From: Candidatus Melainabacteria bacterium
Lineage (GTDB): Bacteria > Cyanobacteriota > Vampirovibrionia > Obscuribacterales > Obscuribacteraceae
Direction: 5' to 3'
Assembly: GCA_003242885.1 (NCBI GenBank)
Contig: QKMZ01000006.1
Coordinates: forward strand, 868,001 to 932,000
Length of the DNA: 64,000 nucleotides
Shown: positions 8,225 to 16,609 of the stretch, piece by piece
Position numbering within the stretch: the first letter of the stretch is position 1
Layout: every line of letters begins with the position of its first letter
The notes under the pieces: model-generated
The model's input: only the letters and a program-made list of their open reading frames with translations
Databases searched by the model: none
What the model was told of the DNA's origin: nothing
Position numbers and translations under genes: made by a program

Positions 8225-9247
8225 TTGCTTGAACTGTTGCTCAGACGATGTCTGCAAGCAGTTCCGCTGCTGGCCATCTTATCAATTGTCACATTCGCTG
8301 CAGTTCTGAGCCTTCCGGGAGACCCTGTCGAAGTGCTTGTAGGTAATGCTCAGAAAGATATGGCCCCCCAAGAAATTCAAGTACTGAGGCAGGAATTCGG
8401 TCTCGATAAATCACCGGTTGAGCAGTATTTACTCTGGCTTACTAATGGCGTGTTCAGGGGGAATTTAGGCAGGTCGTATAAAGACGGTCGGCCAGTTGTG
8501 ACGATTATTCAGGAGCGACTCCCTTCGACAATACGATTAGTCGCAACAGCTCTTATTCTCGCGTTTGGAGTGGGGCTGTTTTGGGGGCTGGCTATGGTCG
8601 CACTCAAGCAGTCGCAGCTTGGAAAGTGGTTGGAGGCAGGACTTTTCGTTACCGCGCTAATTTTGTACTCCGCTCCTGGATTTTGGGTTGGTTTTATTGC
8701 CCTGACTATGGCTGGACGATTGAGTGCGTTTGGTGATGTTCCTCTATTGGCCGTTCATGCCGCAGGCTCCCCACCTCTCAATCCGATGGCCGCGTTTTCA
8801 GCGATTGGTTATGTTTTATTGCCGGCGTTGGTTTTGTCGCTGCGGCGAATGGCGAAAATCGCACTTTTCGTCCGAACAGCTACGCTGAATGAATTAGCCG
8901 AAGGGTATGTGACAACTGCACTAGGCAAAGGTCTCTCTCGAGTGCGTGTGCTGACCAAACATGTTCTGCGAAACAGCCTGGCACCGATTATCAATCTGGC
9001 AGGACTTTCCCTTCCATCATTGTTGGGTGGGTCGGTATTGATAGAAACAGTGTTTGCCTGGCCTGGTATGGGAAGACTAGCTGTCGAAGCTACATTCGGA
9101 CGAGACTATCCGATGATTTTGGCTCTTGTGATGATGTACGGTGCTCTAGTTATTTTTTCCAATATGGCTGCAGATGTCCTTGAGCTAATGACTGATCCTC
9201 GCAGGCGCGATGCCTATCTTTCCGAGATCGAAGGAGCTAGAGTCTAA
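8225..9247 (+). CDS. Dipeptide/oligopeptide-type ABC transporter permease (DppB/OppB family)
   Basis: 340 residues, an inner-membrane permease of the peptide/nickel (Dpp/Opp) ABC family. The family N-terminus is clear (LLRRCLQAVPLLAILSIVTFA, then LPGDPVEVLVG and LRQEFGLDKSPVEQY). The BPD_transp_1 region follows, with about six TM helices and the ATPase-contact loop near residue 225 (EGYVTTALGKGLSRVRVL). TTG is the start, with GAAGGAG 7 nt upstream. It overlaps the next permease gene by 1 nt. No substrate-binding protein or ATPase gene is in the window, so the substrate cannot be told. Confidence 0.93.
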   Translation: MLELLLRRCLQAVPLLAILSIVTFAAVLSLPGDPVEVLVGNAQKDMAPQEIQVLRQEFGLDKSPVEQYLLWLTNGVFRGNLGRSYKDGRPVVTIIQERLPSTIRLVATALILAFGVGLFWGLAMVALKQSQLGKWLEAGLFVTALILYSAPGFWVGFIALTMAGRLSAFGDVPLLAVHAAGSPPLNPMAAFSAIGYVLLPALVLSLRRMAKIALFVRTATLNELAEGYVTTALGKGLSRVRVLTKHVLRNSLAPIINLAGLSLPSLLGGSVLIETVFAWPGMGRLAVEATFGRDYPMILALVMMYGALVIFSNMAADVLELMTDPRRRDAYLSEIEGARV

Positions 9248-10182
9248 TGTCTCAAGCCAGATTTACTATCTCGGATCCGCGCCACAGCTCAATTCGTATG
9301 TGGGTTGGCGCATTCTTAATCGCTTTGGTGTTCTCATCTGCTCTTTTGGCTCCAGTGATTGCGCCATCAAAGACCTTTCTCTGGCCTGTGCCTGTAAATT
9401 TGGACGCCATCAACTTGCCGCCGTTCAGCCAAGGTCATTTACTGGGCACGGACTTGCTGGGGCGCGATATTCTCGCCGAAGCGCTCTGGGGTGCTCGTAT
9501 GTCTTTAGTAATAGGAATAGTGGCAGCTGTGACTGCCGTTACATTTGGTGGCGTATGGGGCGCCCTATCGGCTTTCCTCGGCGGACCCATCGACACTCTA
9601 ATGATGCGCTGTGTTGACGGTCTATTAGCAATTCCAAATATAGTTTTGCTGCTGACAATAAACACTATTCTTTCGGCTGGTTCCTTTTACTCTTTTCCTG
9701 ATTGGACTTTGCGATTTCTGAAAGTAACTTCTTTCTCAAGTGGCTATCTTCCGCTATTCACTGTCATTGTTGTAATTAGCGCCACTACTTGGTTAGAAGC
9801 TGCGCGAATAAGCCGATCTAAGATACAGTCGATATTATTGGAAGAGTATATATACTCGGCAAAAGCACTCGGAATCGGAGTTATACGCATGCTCTTTCGG
9901 CATTTACTCCCTAATGCGGCGCCAGTTCTACTTGTCGAGGCAACTCTTCTTGTTTCGGATGCAATTTTGATGGAAGCTGGATTAAGCTTTCTGGGGCTGG
10001 GATTGGGGCCTTCGACACCAAGTTGGGGCAGCATGTTAACGTCTGCTCAGTCGAGTTTGATTGAGGGGAACTGGTGGGCAGTTATTGTTCCTGGCGTGTT
10101 AATCACCACAACGGTAGTAGGGGTAAATCTAGTTGGAGAGGGCATCCTGGAAGGACAGGGCGGTAAAAGGCAGACTGCGTGA
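9247..10182 (+). CDS. Dipeptide/oligopeptide-type ABC transporter permease (DppC/OppC family)
   Basis: 311 residues, the second permease of the same importer. It shows the DppC landmarks GHLLGTDLLGRDILAEALWGARMSL near residue 58, an ATPase-contact loop near 200 (EEYIYSAKALGIGVIRMLFRH), and EAGLSFLGLGLGPSTPSWGSML near 245. Its ATG overlaps the TAA of the upstream permease (TAATG), so translation is probably coupled. No ATPase or binding protein follows; a lipoprotein gene comes next but does not look like a solute-binding protein. Confidence 0.93.
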   Translation: MSQARFTISDPRHSSIRMWVGAFLIALVFSSALLAPVIAPSKTFLWPVPVNLDAINLPPFSQGHLLGTDLLGRDILAEALWGARMSLVIGIVAAVTAVTFGGVWGALSAFLGGPIDTLMMRCVDGLLAIPNIVLLLTINTILSAGSFYSFPDWTLRFLKVTSFSSGYLPLFTVIVVISATTWLEAARISRSKIQSILLEEYIYSAKALGIGVIRMLFRHLLPNAAPVLLVEATLLVSDAILMEAGLSFLGLGLGPSTPSWGSMLTSAQSSLIEGNWWAVIVPGVLITTTVVGVNLVGEGILEGQGGKRQTA

Positions 10183-10267
10183 GGGTTGTGAAAGGTTGAT
10201 TCCATTCGGATACAATTACACTCAGCCTAGATTTGAATGTCCAGTAGTAAGGAGCAAGTTTCTCGCG

Positions 10268-10792
10268 ATGAAAAAATGTCTTGCCGAAAAGGCGAAGGTT
10301 CGCAAGCTTGCCATTCTGGTTTTGCCACTGGCAGTCTTTTGTCTCACAGCTTGTGGAAACAGCAAAGATGTCACCTACAAATCGGGCGGAATGACGCACA
10401 CGATCGCTCAGGGCGAAGGGTCAATTCCAGACGAATTCAAAGCTCTAATCTATCCAGATGCGCAGGCAACAGGCTCTGTGTCTGCAGATGGAAACGATCA
10501 AGAGCAGTCGAAATTCGTTATGTTGCAGGCAAAAGCTACAGCTGAAGACGTCAGCAAGTGGTATCAAGAACAGCTGCAAAACAATGGATGGACAGTTGGA
10601 AACGTCCAAAACAGCGCCGATGTAATAAGCATCAGCGCTCAAAAGAAAGACATTGAAATGAACGTCATGATTGATGAAGACCAAGGGAAGACCACAATAA
10701 ATCTCTCGCTGGCAAAAACAGTCGATCAAGTGCCTGACGAATCAGAAAGCGAGAATTTTGTACCGAATAAAGCAGCGCCACCAACGGACTAG
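10268..10792 (+). CDS. Small lipoprotein of unknown function
   Basis: 174 residues. ATG 10268 is chosen because it gives a classical lipoprotein signal: basic N-terminus, a hydrophobic stretch (LAILVLPLAVFC) and the lipobox LTAC followed by G. GGAG lies 13 nt upstream. An in-frame extension to 10133 would run inside the permease gene. The mature part has a WYQEQLQNNGW element, then a beta-rich segment ending in an acidic tail (DESESEN). A similar Trp-Tyr element occurs in the secreted protein at 27141-27644. Function unknown. Confidence 0.8.
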   Translation: MKKCLAEKAKVRKLAILVLPLAVFCLTACGNSKDVTYKSGGMTHTIAQGEGSIPDEFKALIYPDAQATGSVSADGNDQEQSKFVMLQAKATAEDVSKWYQEQLQNNGWTVGNVQNSADVISISAQKKDIEMNVMIDEDQGKTTINLSLAKTVDQVPDESESENFVPNKAAPPTD

Positions 10793-10807
10793 ACACCGCG
10801 AGGAAAA

Positions 10808-11437
10808 ATGCCTCACGATAATGCACCACTTGCCGAAGTAATTTCTTCATCCATTACTGGTGTGGTGGCACAGTGTTTGATGTCTTCCGACAAGGACGGG
10901 ATGCCCGATACGCCTAAGCCACGCTTTGGCAGTTTCTTGAAAATCCGTACTGTCAGTAATCTAGATGTTTTAACTGTTGTACATAACGTCATAACCGGCT
11001 CTCCTGATGCTGTGCACCAACCCTGGGCACTAGGACTTTCACGCGAACAATTGAGAGAAGAACAACCGCATATTTTTTCTCTTTTGCGAACCGAGGTACA
11101 TGCAGTTGTTGTCGGTTACATCGAAAGCGGCGGTGTATTTCAGCATTTGCCACCTGTACCACCCGAGGTGCATGATTTTGTGTATTTAGCAAGCGATGAA
11201 GAAATTCGTCAGGTCACAGAAGGCTTTGATTTCCTGCGACTTATTGCGACAGTCACGACAGTTCCACAGGATGAGCTTGCTGCAGCGAGTATTCGCGAAG
11301 CACACAAGGCACATGGGAATGATTATTCATTTCTAGTTGAAGCTGGGCAAGCGCTATCGCATATTTTTAAAAACGATTTCGATCGGCTCGTAACGATCCT
11401 GCGCAAGATTCGCCCGGGAACGCCTGCTCGCTCGTAG
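10808..11437 (+). CDS. HAS-barrel-like protein, conserved cyanobacterial type
   Basis: 209 residues, no signal peptide. It opens with a beta-barrel-like segment (AEVISSSITGVVAQCL, later FGSFLKI) as in HAS-barrel proteins. Conserved-looking motifs follow: ALGLSREQLREEQPHIFSLL near residue 78, then QHLPPVPPEVHDFVYLAS near 117 and FDFLRLI near 143. From memory this matches a protein found across cyanobacteria in which a HAS-barrel N-terminus precedes this helical part. It is 15 bp after the lipoprotein gene. It supports a cyanobacterial-lineage origin for the window. The molecular function is not established. Confidence 0.78.
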   Translation: MPHDNAPLAEVISSSITGVVAQCLMSSDKDGMPDTPKPRFGSFLKIRTVSNLDVLTVVHNVITGSPDAVHQPWALGLSREQLREEQPHIFSLLRTEVHAVVVGYIESGGVFQHLPPVPPEVHDFVYLASDEEIRQVTEGFDFLRLIATVTTVPQDELAAASIREAHKAHGNDYSFLVEAGQALSHIFKNDFDRLVTILRKIRPGTPARS

Positions 11438-11453
11438 CGCGATATGGAGCATT

Positions 11454-11497
11454 GAGGTTTAGAAGGTTAACCGATAACGGTTAACCTTCTAAACCTC
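11454..11497. repeat. Dispersed palindromic hairpin element, copy 3 (longest, perfect)
   Basis: A perfect 20-bp inverted repeat (GAGGTTTAGAAGGTTAACCG and its reverse complement) around the loop ATAA, 44 bp in all. Each arm contains GGTTAACC, itself a palindrome, so the element also offers two spaced symmetric half-sites. It starts 16 bp after the stop of the HAS-barrel-like gene. A short pyrimidine run (TTCTTTT) follows, so it could end transcription here, but other copies lack such a run. Confidence 0.85.
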
Positions 11498-11596
11498 TTC
11501 TTTTGAGGCCAAAACTTTTGTTGTCAGTATTAGATTTCTTTTGAACTTTTTGTCCGCCGGACTCGTATTCAAATGTATGAGGTCGAGGGAACGGAT

Positions 11597-12619
11597 ATGA
11601 GTGTCAAGCGCCCAGCCGATATATCATATGAACTCGCCCAAGCGGCGTTACCCGCTCTGGTGGCTGAGTTTGGACCGGAAGCGAAAGCACGAGCCATAGT
11701 GCTCGGAAAGCTTGCGCAGAGAGAAGTAATTGTTTGTTTTCATTGCAAAGCCGAAAACAAAATACCGTCGGATGATATGCGAATGTTTTTGTGCTGCGAA
11801 TGCCGAAAGCAAATTTGGGTTACTGCAGACACGAATTTCCGCAGAGTGCGCTTGTTCTTTGTACGTCTCGGCATTATGCGATTGCAGGAAATGGGAATCT
11901 GTATCAACGCCAATCAGGCTTCCAAGTTGTTCTGTGTTTCATATGACACGGTCAGCCGATTTTACAAGCAATTGGGAATCTCTGTAATTTCTTTGTTGCC
12001 AGATCGCTCAGTGGAAGTCCCGACCAGCTTTAGCACCTCCGTTGTCTGCAGGCGTACAAGACAAACACAGGCAGAAAAAGCACCTTTCGAAGAAGAGTTT
12101 GAAATGCAAAAAAACGCTGCTGCATCCTCGGATTCGCCATTTCAAATGAGCGCTGCTGCTTCGAATTCCCCATTCTCTGAATTGGAATTGCAGATTCTGG
12201 AGATGTTAAAAGGTAAGACAGTTTCGTTAGAAGAGCTAATTACAGAAATAAGGGCCAGCAGTGCTTCTATATCGAGCGCGCTGACAATGCTCGAGTTGAG
12301 TGGAAATATTAAGGCGAGCTTTGGCAATAAGTTCTCACTTGCAAATTCTTTATGCTTGAAAGACTTGGATTGTGGGGAGAAGGAAAAGGTGATCGCCGAA
12401 AGCTTCAATCAGTTCATAAAGGACTACTTTCAGGGAATCGGCAGAAAAAATCTCCAAGTCTATTCTTCGTTCAATTGGTTCGCATTTGATCGAAATTTCT
12501 GGTCAATCGACCGTCTGAGAGACTTCTTCATTTCTTATCCCTACATTCCGTATGAAGAGATTCGCGATTTTGTGACGCCACTAAGCTTCAAGATTGTTCC
12601 GCGGTTTGATAGTTCGTAA
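11597..12619 (+). CDS. Transposase-derived zinc-ribbon/winged-helix DNA-binding protein
   Basis: 340 residues from ATG 11597, chosen for its GAGGGA site 7 nt upstream (another ATG at 11573 lacks one). Residues about 45-75 form a zinc ribbon, CFHC then CCEC, followed by RKQIWVTADTNF. This resembles the N-terminus of IS1595-type transposases (C..C, CKSCRKQFSVTTGTIF). A helix-turn-helix follows (NANQASKLFCVSYDTVSRFYKQLG). After a linker with Ala/Ser-rich near-repeats (AAASSDSPFQMS, AAASNSPFSE) comes a winged-helix-like segment (ELQILEMLKGKTVSLEELI, then SALTMLELSGNIKASFG). The DDE catalytic core of a transposase is absent and there are no flanking inverted repeats, so it looks domesticated rather than mobile. 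The target is unknown. Confidence 0.7.
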   Translation: MSVKRPADISYELAQAALPALVAEFGPEAKARAIVLGKLAQREVIVCFHCKAENKIPSDDMRMFLCCECRKQIWVTADTNFRRVRLFFVRLGIMRLQEMGICINANQASKLFCVSYDTVSRFYKQLGISVISLLPDRSVEVPTSFSTSVVCRRTRQTQAEKAPFEEEFEMQKNAAASSDSPFQMSAAASNSPFSELELQILEMLKGKTVSLEELITEIRASSASISSALTMLELSGNIKASFGNKFSLANSLCLKDLDCGEKEKVIAESFNQFIKDYFQGIGRKNLQVYSSFNWFAFDRNFWSIDRLRDFFISYPYIPYEEIRDFVTPLSFKIVPRFDSS

Positions 12620-12655
12620 AGACAATGATTAGAAGTGCAGCAGCAGAAGTAGCGC

Positions 12656-13492
12656 TTAAGCTTTCAGTGTGTCAGTCTCGCCGTACTTCAAATAGATCCA
12701 GATTGCTGCAGCGACAATTATGATGAGCAGCGTTGAAACTGCGCATCCAAACGCCCAATCTCTGACTGCAAGAAATTGGTTCTGAATTAAATTGCCTATA
12801 TACATCGTTTTGCCACCTCCGAGTAAATCAGGAGTGACATAGTCTCCTAGTGCCGGAACGAAAACCATGATGCTGCCTGCGATTAGCCCTCTTGAACTTA
12901 GTGGCACTGTTACTTTGAAAAAGGTTTGAAAAGGAGTTGCACCTAAATCAGATGCCGCTTCGATCAGCCTCAGATCAAGTTTTTCCAATGCTGCATACAC
13001 CGGAAGGACCATATATGGCAGATAGTTGTAAATCATTCCTAAAAGAACTGCGTAGGGTGAATAGAGAAGAAAGGGAGGATTTATCCAGCCGAATGCCGAC
13101 AAAATGTCAGACAAAATTCCTGTTGGGCGAAGAATGGTTATCCATGCATAAATGCGCAGTAAGAATGAAGTCCAAAGCGGCAACACGAATAAAGTCATAA
13201 GCAGACTTTTGTATTTTGCCGGCACCGAAAATGCCATCCATGTCGCCGTTAAGGTGCCTAAGACCAAACAAATGACAGTCGTCATTGTTGCCAATGTCAT
13301 CGACCTCATGAGCGTCAGCAAGTAAGGTCCGGAAAAAAAGCGCATGTAATTGTCAAAATTCAGACCGGATAGCGCAACTCTTCCTAGATCATCACGGTGG
13401 CCGACGCTAAAGACGAGAAGAATAACCAGTGGGACGACCATAAAAATAGTCAGCCACAATCCAGCGGGCAAAAGTATTAGGCGCGCTTTCAA
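12656..13492 (-). CDS. ABC transporter permease, PotB (spermidine/putrescine) family
   Basis: 278 residues, an inner-membrane permease of the polyamine-type (PotB) family. It has six predicted TM helices. Typical motifs are MTLFVLPLWTSFLLRIYAW near residue 100 and the ATPase-contact EAA loop LIEAASDLGATPFQTFFKVTVPLS near 178, followed by FVPALGDYVTPDLLGGGKT. PotA, PotC and PotD partners are not found in the window. The next base downstream on this strand is intergenic, so the gene appears isolated or at an operon end. The substrate assignment is by family only. Confidence 0.9.
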   Translation of the reverse strand: MKARLILLPAGLWLTIFMVVPLVILLVFSVGHRDDLGRVALSGLNFDNYMRFFSGPYLLTLMRSMTLATMTTVICLVLGTLTATWMAFSVPAKYKSLLMTLFVLPLWTSFLLRIYAWITILRPTGILSDILSAFGWINPPFLLYSPYAVLLGMIYNYLPYMVLPVYAALEKLDLRLIEAASDLGATPFQTFFKVTVPLSSRGLIAGSIMVFVPALGDYVTPDLLGGGKTMYIGNLIQNQFLAVRDWAFGCAVSTLLIIIVAAAIWIYLKYGETDTLKA

Positions 13493-13615
13493 AAGTCCCT
13501 GCCAGCTTTACGTTTTGCCATTATTACCCCTGTCTTCCCCAATGCCGGGGCAAGGCCTGATATCTTACCGTATATGGCTTTAGGCCTCTGAGTCGATCTG
13601 GCGGAGGGTGTGGAT

Positions 13616-13816
13616 ATGTCGCAGGGAAAAGAGCGCCTGTTTCTCAGGCAGTGGATTGGAGAGAATGTTTCTGTTGTCACGCGTGAACAATGGAAATACT
13701 CAGGTCAATTGACCAACATAGTTTTTGACGGCACCCGTCTCATGTACATTACGCTGGATGACAAGCAGTGCCTGAATTTCGACCATATTGTAGAGATTAG
13801 CCTTCAGGGCGAATAG
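13616..13816 (+). CDS. Small LSm/SH3-like barrel protein
   Basis: 66 residues. ATG 13616 is preferred over an in-frame GTG at 13610 because GGAGG lies 8 nt before it. The sequence looks like a small five-stranded barrel: IGENVSVVTREQWKYSGQL resembles an Sm1 motif (a G..V.V strand, then G.L), and the end LNFDHIVEISL resembles a closing Sm2 strand. It could be an Hfq-like RNA binder or a simple SH3-like protein. It ends 10 bp before fmt and may be co-transcribed with it. Confidence 0.75.
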   Translation: MSQGKERLFLRQWIGENVSVVTREQWKYSGQLTNIVFDGTRLMYITLDDKQCLNFDHIVEISLQGE

Positions 13817-13826
13817 GACGTGTCCC

Positions 13827-14774
13827 TTGAAAGTGCTTTTCTTAGGAACGCCCGAGTTTGCGGTTCCCACCCTAAACGAACTGATCGCCTTTCCAGAGAC
13901 TGAGGTGGTCGGGGTCGTCTGTCAGCCGGACAGACCGGCAGGGCGCGGCAATAAAGTTCATGTTCCTCCCGTCAAGGACGTGGCGCTCAAGCATGGCATA
14001 CCTGTTTTGCAGCCTATCAAATTGGCTAAGGAGCCTGAAGTCGTTCAGGCTATGCGCGATCTCGATCCAGACCTGATCGTCATGGTTGCCTTCGGTCAAA
14101 TTCTCAAGAAAGAGGTTCTCGAACTTCCCAAAAGAGGCGTTATGAATTTGCATGGCTCCTTGCTTCCCAAGCTGCGAGGTGCCGCGCCGATCAATTGGTC
14201 GATTATGAATGGTGATACTGTGGCCGGTATTACAACAATGTTCACCGATGTCGGGGTTGATACGGGTCCTATGCTCTTGAAAGCAGAAGTGCCGCTCACC
14301 GACGAAATGACCTCAATTGATTTAGCTCATGCGTTGTCTACTGTTGGAGCAAAGCTAGTCATCACAACCATTGAGAAAATGTTGGATGGCAGCCTGGTTG
14401 CAGAACCCCAAGACGACAGCCAACATACTTATGCACCTATTCTTACCAAAGATATGGGCGTTATAGATTGGAAGTGGGATGCCAGGAAAATTCACAATAG
14501 AGTGCGTGGTCTTCAACCGTGGCCAGGCACCGTTGCTACATTCAAAGGAAGCCAGCTGAAAGTCTGGAAAACTAAAGTCAAAGCTGGCTTACATGGCGCG
14601 GCGCAACCAGGAACGCTCCTAATCGAAAATGGGCAATTGTTGGCATGCTGCTCTGAAAATGGCTCTGAACGCCTGGAATTGATTGAAGTGCAACCGGCCA
14701 ATAAGAACAGAATGTCTGCGCAGTCCTGGGCAAACGGTATTCATCTTAAGAGTGGCGAGGAGCGTTTCGACTGA
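13827..14774 (+). CDS. fmt: Methionyl-tRNA formyltransferase
   Basis: 315 residues, the usual family length. The enzyme transfers a formyl group from 10-formyl-THF to Met-tRNAfMet for translation initiation. The start is TTG 13827, beginning KVLFLGTPEFAVPTL. Diagnostic motifs are present: GRGNKVHVPPVK near residue 41, HGSLLPKLRGAAPINWSI near 108 (containing the catalytic His and the SLLP loop), and DVGVDTGPML near 149. The C-terminal barrel has LQPWPGTVATF. Its stop overlaps the ATG of rsmB by 1 nt; fmt-rsmB is a common bacterial pair. Confidence 0.97.
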   Translation: MKVLFLGTPEFAVPTLNELIAFPETEVVGVVCQPDRPAGRGNKVHVPPVKDVALKHGIPVLQPIKLAKEPEVVQAMRDLDPDLIVMVAFGQILKKEVLELPKRGVMNLHGSLLPKLRGAAPINWSIMNGDTVAGITTMFTDVGVDTGPMLLKAEVPLTDEMTSIDLAHALSTVGAKLVITTIEKMLDGSLVAEPQDDSQHTYAPILTKDMGVIDWKWDARKIHNRVRGLQPWPGTVATFKGSQLKVWKTKVKAGLHGAAQPGTLLIENGQLLACCSENGSERLELIEVQPANKNRMSAQSWANGIHLKSGEERFD

Positions 14775-16435
14775 TGGCGGAAGATTCTGAAGATTCATCA
14801 AATTCGCAGGATTCGTCAAAGGCTTCCCGTTCGCGCTCACGCATTGGTCCCAAGAAAGCAGCTCGAATTGCCGCAGGCGAAGACCTGAGAAAGGGTGGCA
14901 AGAAAGAGGGAGCAAAAGACGGACAGTTAGGCGGAAAAAAAGCCAGCCAAAAGGAGTTTTCTTCTAAGGGCGGAAGTGCGCAAAAGCGCGGTCAAACAGG
15001 CAAGTCAGAAGCAAATGCTCAAGGCATGGCTTCGCGAAAACTGGCATTAGAAACTTTGATAAAAATCGAAAAAGACGGTGCCTATGCTAACTTGGCCCTG
15101 TCTGCAGGTTTTGAAAGGCAGCAATTGAGCGAGAAAGATCGCGCGTTTGTTACGGCCCTGGTTCAAGGTGTCCTTCGAAATCAGAATCTCCTTGATCAAA
15201 AGATTCAAACTGTCAGCAAAGAACCACTAGGCAAAATGCCACCTCTATTGCGCAATTTATTGCGAATGGCAATTTTTCAGTTGGAAAATTTCAGCGAAAC
15301 CCCTCAGCATGCAATTCTCGATACCTCGAACAAATTGGCTCGCGCACTCGGTCACGAAGGTCTTGTGCGCTATACAAACGGTGTTTTGCGTGGCTATCTG
15401 CGAAGGATTGAGAAAAACACAGAAGAGACGGTGGCAAATGATGCTCAATCACTGAGCATTAAGTATTCGCTGCCTGTGTGGCTGATCGAAAAATGGATAG
15501 ATTTCTATGGACCTAAGGAGGCTCAAGCTTTGCTCGATTGGTCCCAGAGGGAACCCGGGCTTACAGTTCGAGTTTCTGACGTCAACGTTGAACCTAAGAC
15601 CATGCTCGACATCATGAACAAGAATGGTTTCGCCGCGAGGGAAGGCGATCTGGTACCTTCTTGTCTGATTTTTGAGGGTAAAGAAGGCGGCAAATCTTTT
15701 AGTGGCTCACCGCAAAAATTGCCTGGATATGATGACGGATTATTTGTTGTCCAAGACGAAGCCGCAGCTTTTGTTTCTTTGGTTGTCGCCCCGCAAAAAG
15801 GCGAGACAATCGTTGATTTATGCGCGGCTCCCGGCGGAAAAACCGTGCATTTAGCTGAGATGTTGGAAAATACCGGACGCGTTGTGGCAGTCGACAAACA
15901 TGAGTCAAGGCTGAAACTAGTTAAAGAGGCAAGGCTAAAGCAAGGATTGAAAAATTTGGAAACTGTCGCAGCTGATGCAAGAGAATTCACGCTCAATAAG
16001 CTTGTCGACAGAGTTTTGCTCGATGCACCCTGTAGCGGTACCGGCGTTATTAATCGCCGTACTGATATCCGCACCAATCGAAAAAAAGCCGATATCGAGG
16101 AGCTAAATACACTACAGAAAGAATTGATTGCCAATGCAGCGAAGATCGTAAAACCTGGTGGAGTGCTTGTTTACTCAACTTGCTCTCTCGAGCCTGAGGA
16201 AAACATTCAGGTCATCGAGTGGTTTCTCAAAGAATACTCGAACTTTCAAGGTTCTTCATTGCTGCCTTTCTTAAGTGCGGAAATTCAAGAAAAGTGGTTT
16301 GCAAAGGAAAACGAAGAATGTCTCCCGCCCGTTTCAACAAAAGCGGCTGCTGAAAAAGGTTACATTCAGCTGATTCCAACACGTCATGGAGTAGCTGGAT
16401 TTTTCGTATGTCGGCTGGAAAGAAAACCTGATTGA
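14774..16435 (+). CDS. rsmB: 16S rRNA (cytosine-967-C5)-methyltransferase with long basic N-terminal tail
   Basis: 553 residues, about 100 longer than typical RsmB. Residues 1-85 are a disordered Ser/Lys/Gly-rich extension (SRSRSRIGPKKAARIAAGED and so on). A NusB-like RNA-binding domain follows, about 87-215 (RKLALETLIKIEKDGAYANLAL). Then comes an SAM-dependent m5C methyltransferase domain with DLCAAPGGKT near 353 and the two catalytic Cys motifs DAPCSGTG (near 417) and YSTCSLEPEEN (near 470). It is translationally coupled to fmt. The basic tail may aid rRNA binding; that is an inference. Confidence 0.96.
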   Translation: MAEDSEDSSNSQDSSKASRSRSRIGPKKAARIAAGEDLRKGGKKEGAKDGQLGGKKASQKEFSSKGGSAQKRGQTGKSEANAQGMASRKLALETLIKIEKDGAYANLALSAGFERQQLSEKDRAFVTALVQGVLRNQNLLDQKIQTVSKEPLGKMPPLLRNLLRMAIFQLENFSETPQHAILDTSNKLARALGHEGLVRYTNGVLRGYLRRIEKNTEETVANDAQSLSIKYSLPVWLIEKWIDFYGPKEAQALLDWSQREPGLTVRVSDVNVEPKTMLDIMNKNGFAAREGDLVPSCLIFEGKEGGKSFSGSPQKLPGYDDGLFVVQDEAAAFVSLVVAPQKGETIVDLCAAPGGKTVHLAEMLENTGRVVAVDKHESRLKLVKEARLKQGLKNLETVAADAREFTLNKLVDRVLLDAPCSGTGVINRRTDIRTNRKKADIEELNTLQKELIANAAKIVKPGGVLVYSTCSLEPEENIQVIEWFLKEYSNFQGSSLLPFLSAEIQEKWFAKENEECLPPVSTKAAAEKGYIQLIPTRHGVAGFFVCRLERKPD

Positions 16436-16609
16436 AGGCGCTCTCGTAACAGAATTGAGAAAGAGCAGGTTCTTAAAATTCTTCACTCATTGCCTTTAAG
16501 CGGTATTAAGAGTGAGCCAAAACGCCCATAGGGGCGAAAAATGTGATTCAAATCCGATACGTGGTACGAAATAAGGGGGCCTCGATTTCCTTATATAAGG
16601 AGCAAGACT

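Noticed and set aside
11454-11497. Hairpin copy 3 as a plain rho-independent terminator
   Set aside because: A short pyrimidine run follows this copy, but copies 1, 2 and 4 lack one, and copy 1 is followed by a separate real terminator. The shared sequence therefore needs another explanation.
11597-12619. The zinc-ribbon protein as part of an intact insertion sequence
   Set aside because: There is no DDE domain, no flanking inverted repeats or target duplications that I can see.
13489-13680. 63-codon minus-strand frame between the PotB-like gene and the LSm-like gene
   Set aside because: It overlaps the start of the better supported plus-strand gene and has no recognisable features.
15523-16134. 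203-codon antisense frame in rsmB
   Set aside because: Shadow of the methyltransferase domain; Ser-rich, no start signals.
16523-16536. Small hairpin CGCCC-ATAG-GGGCG between rsmB and the slipin gene
   Set aside because: The stem is only 5 bp, the T-run lies on the minus strand where no gene ends, so no role is supported.
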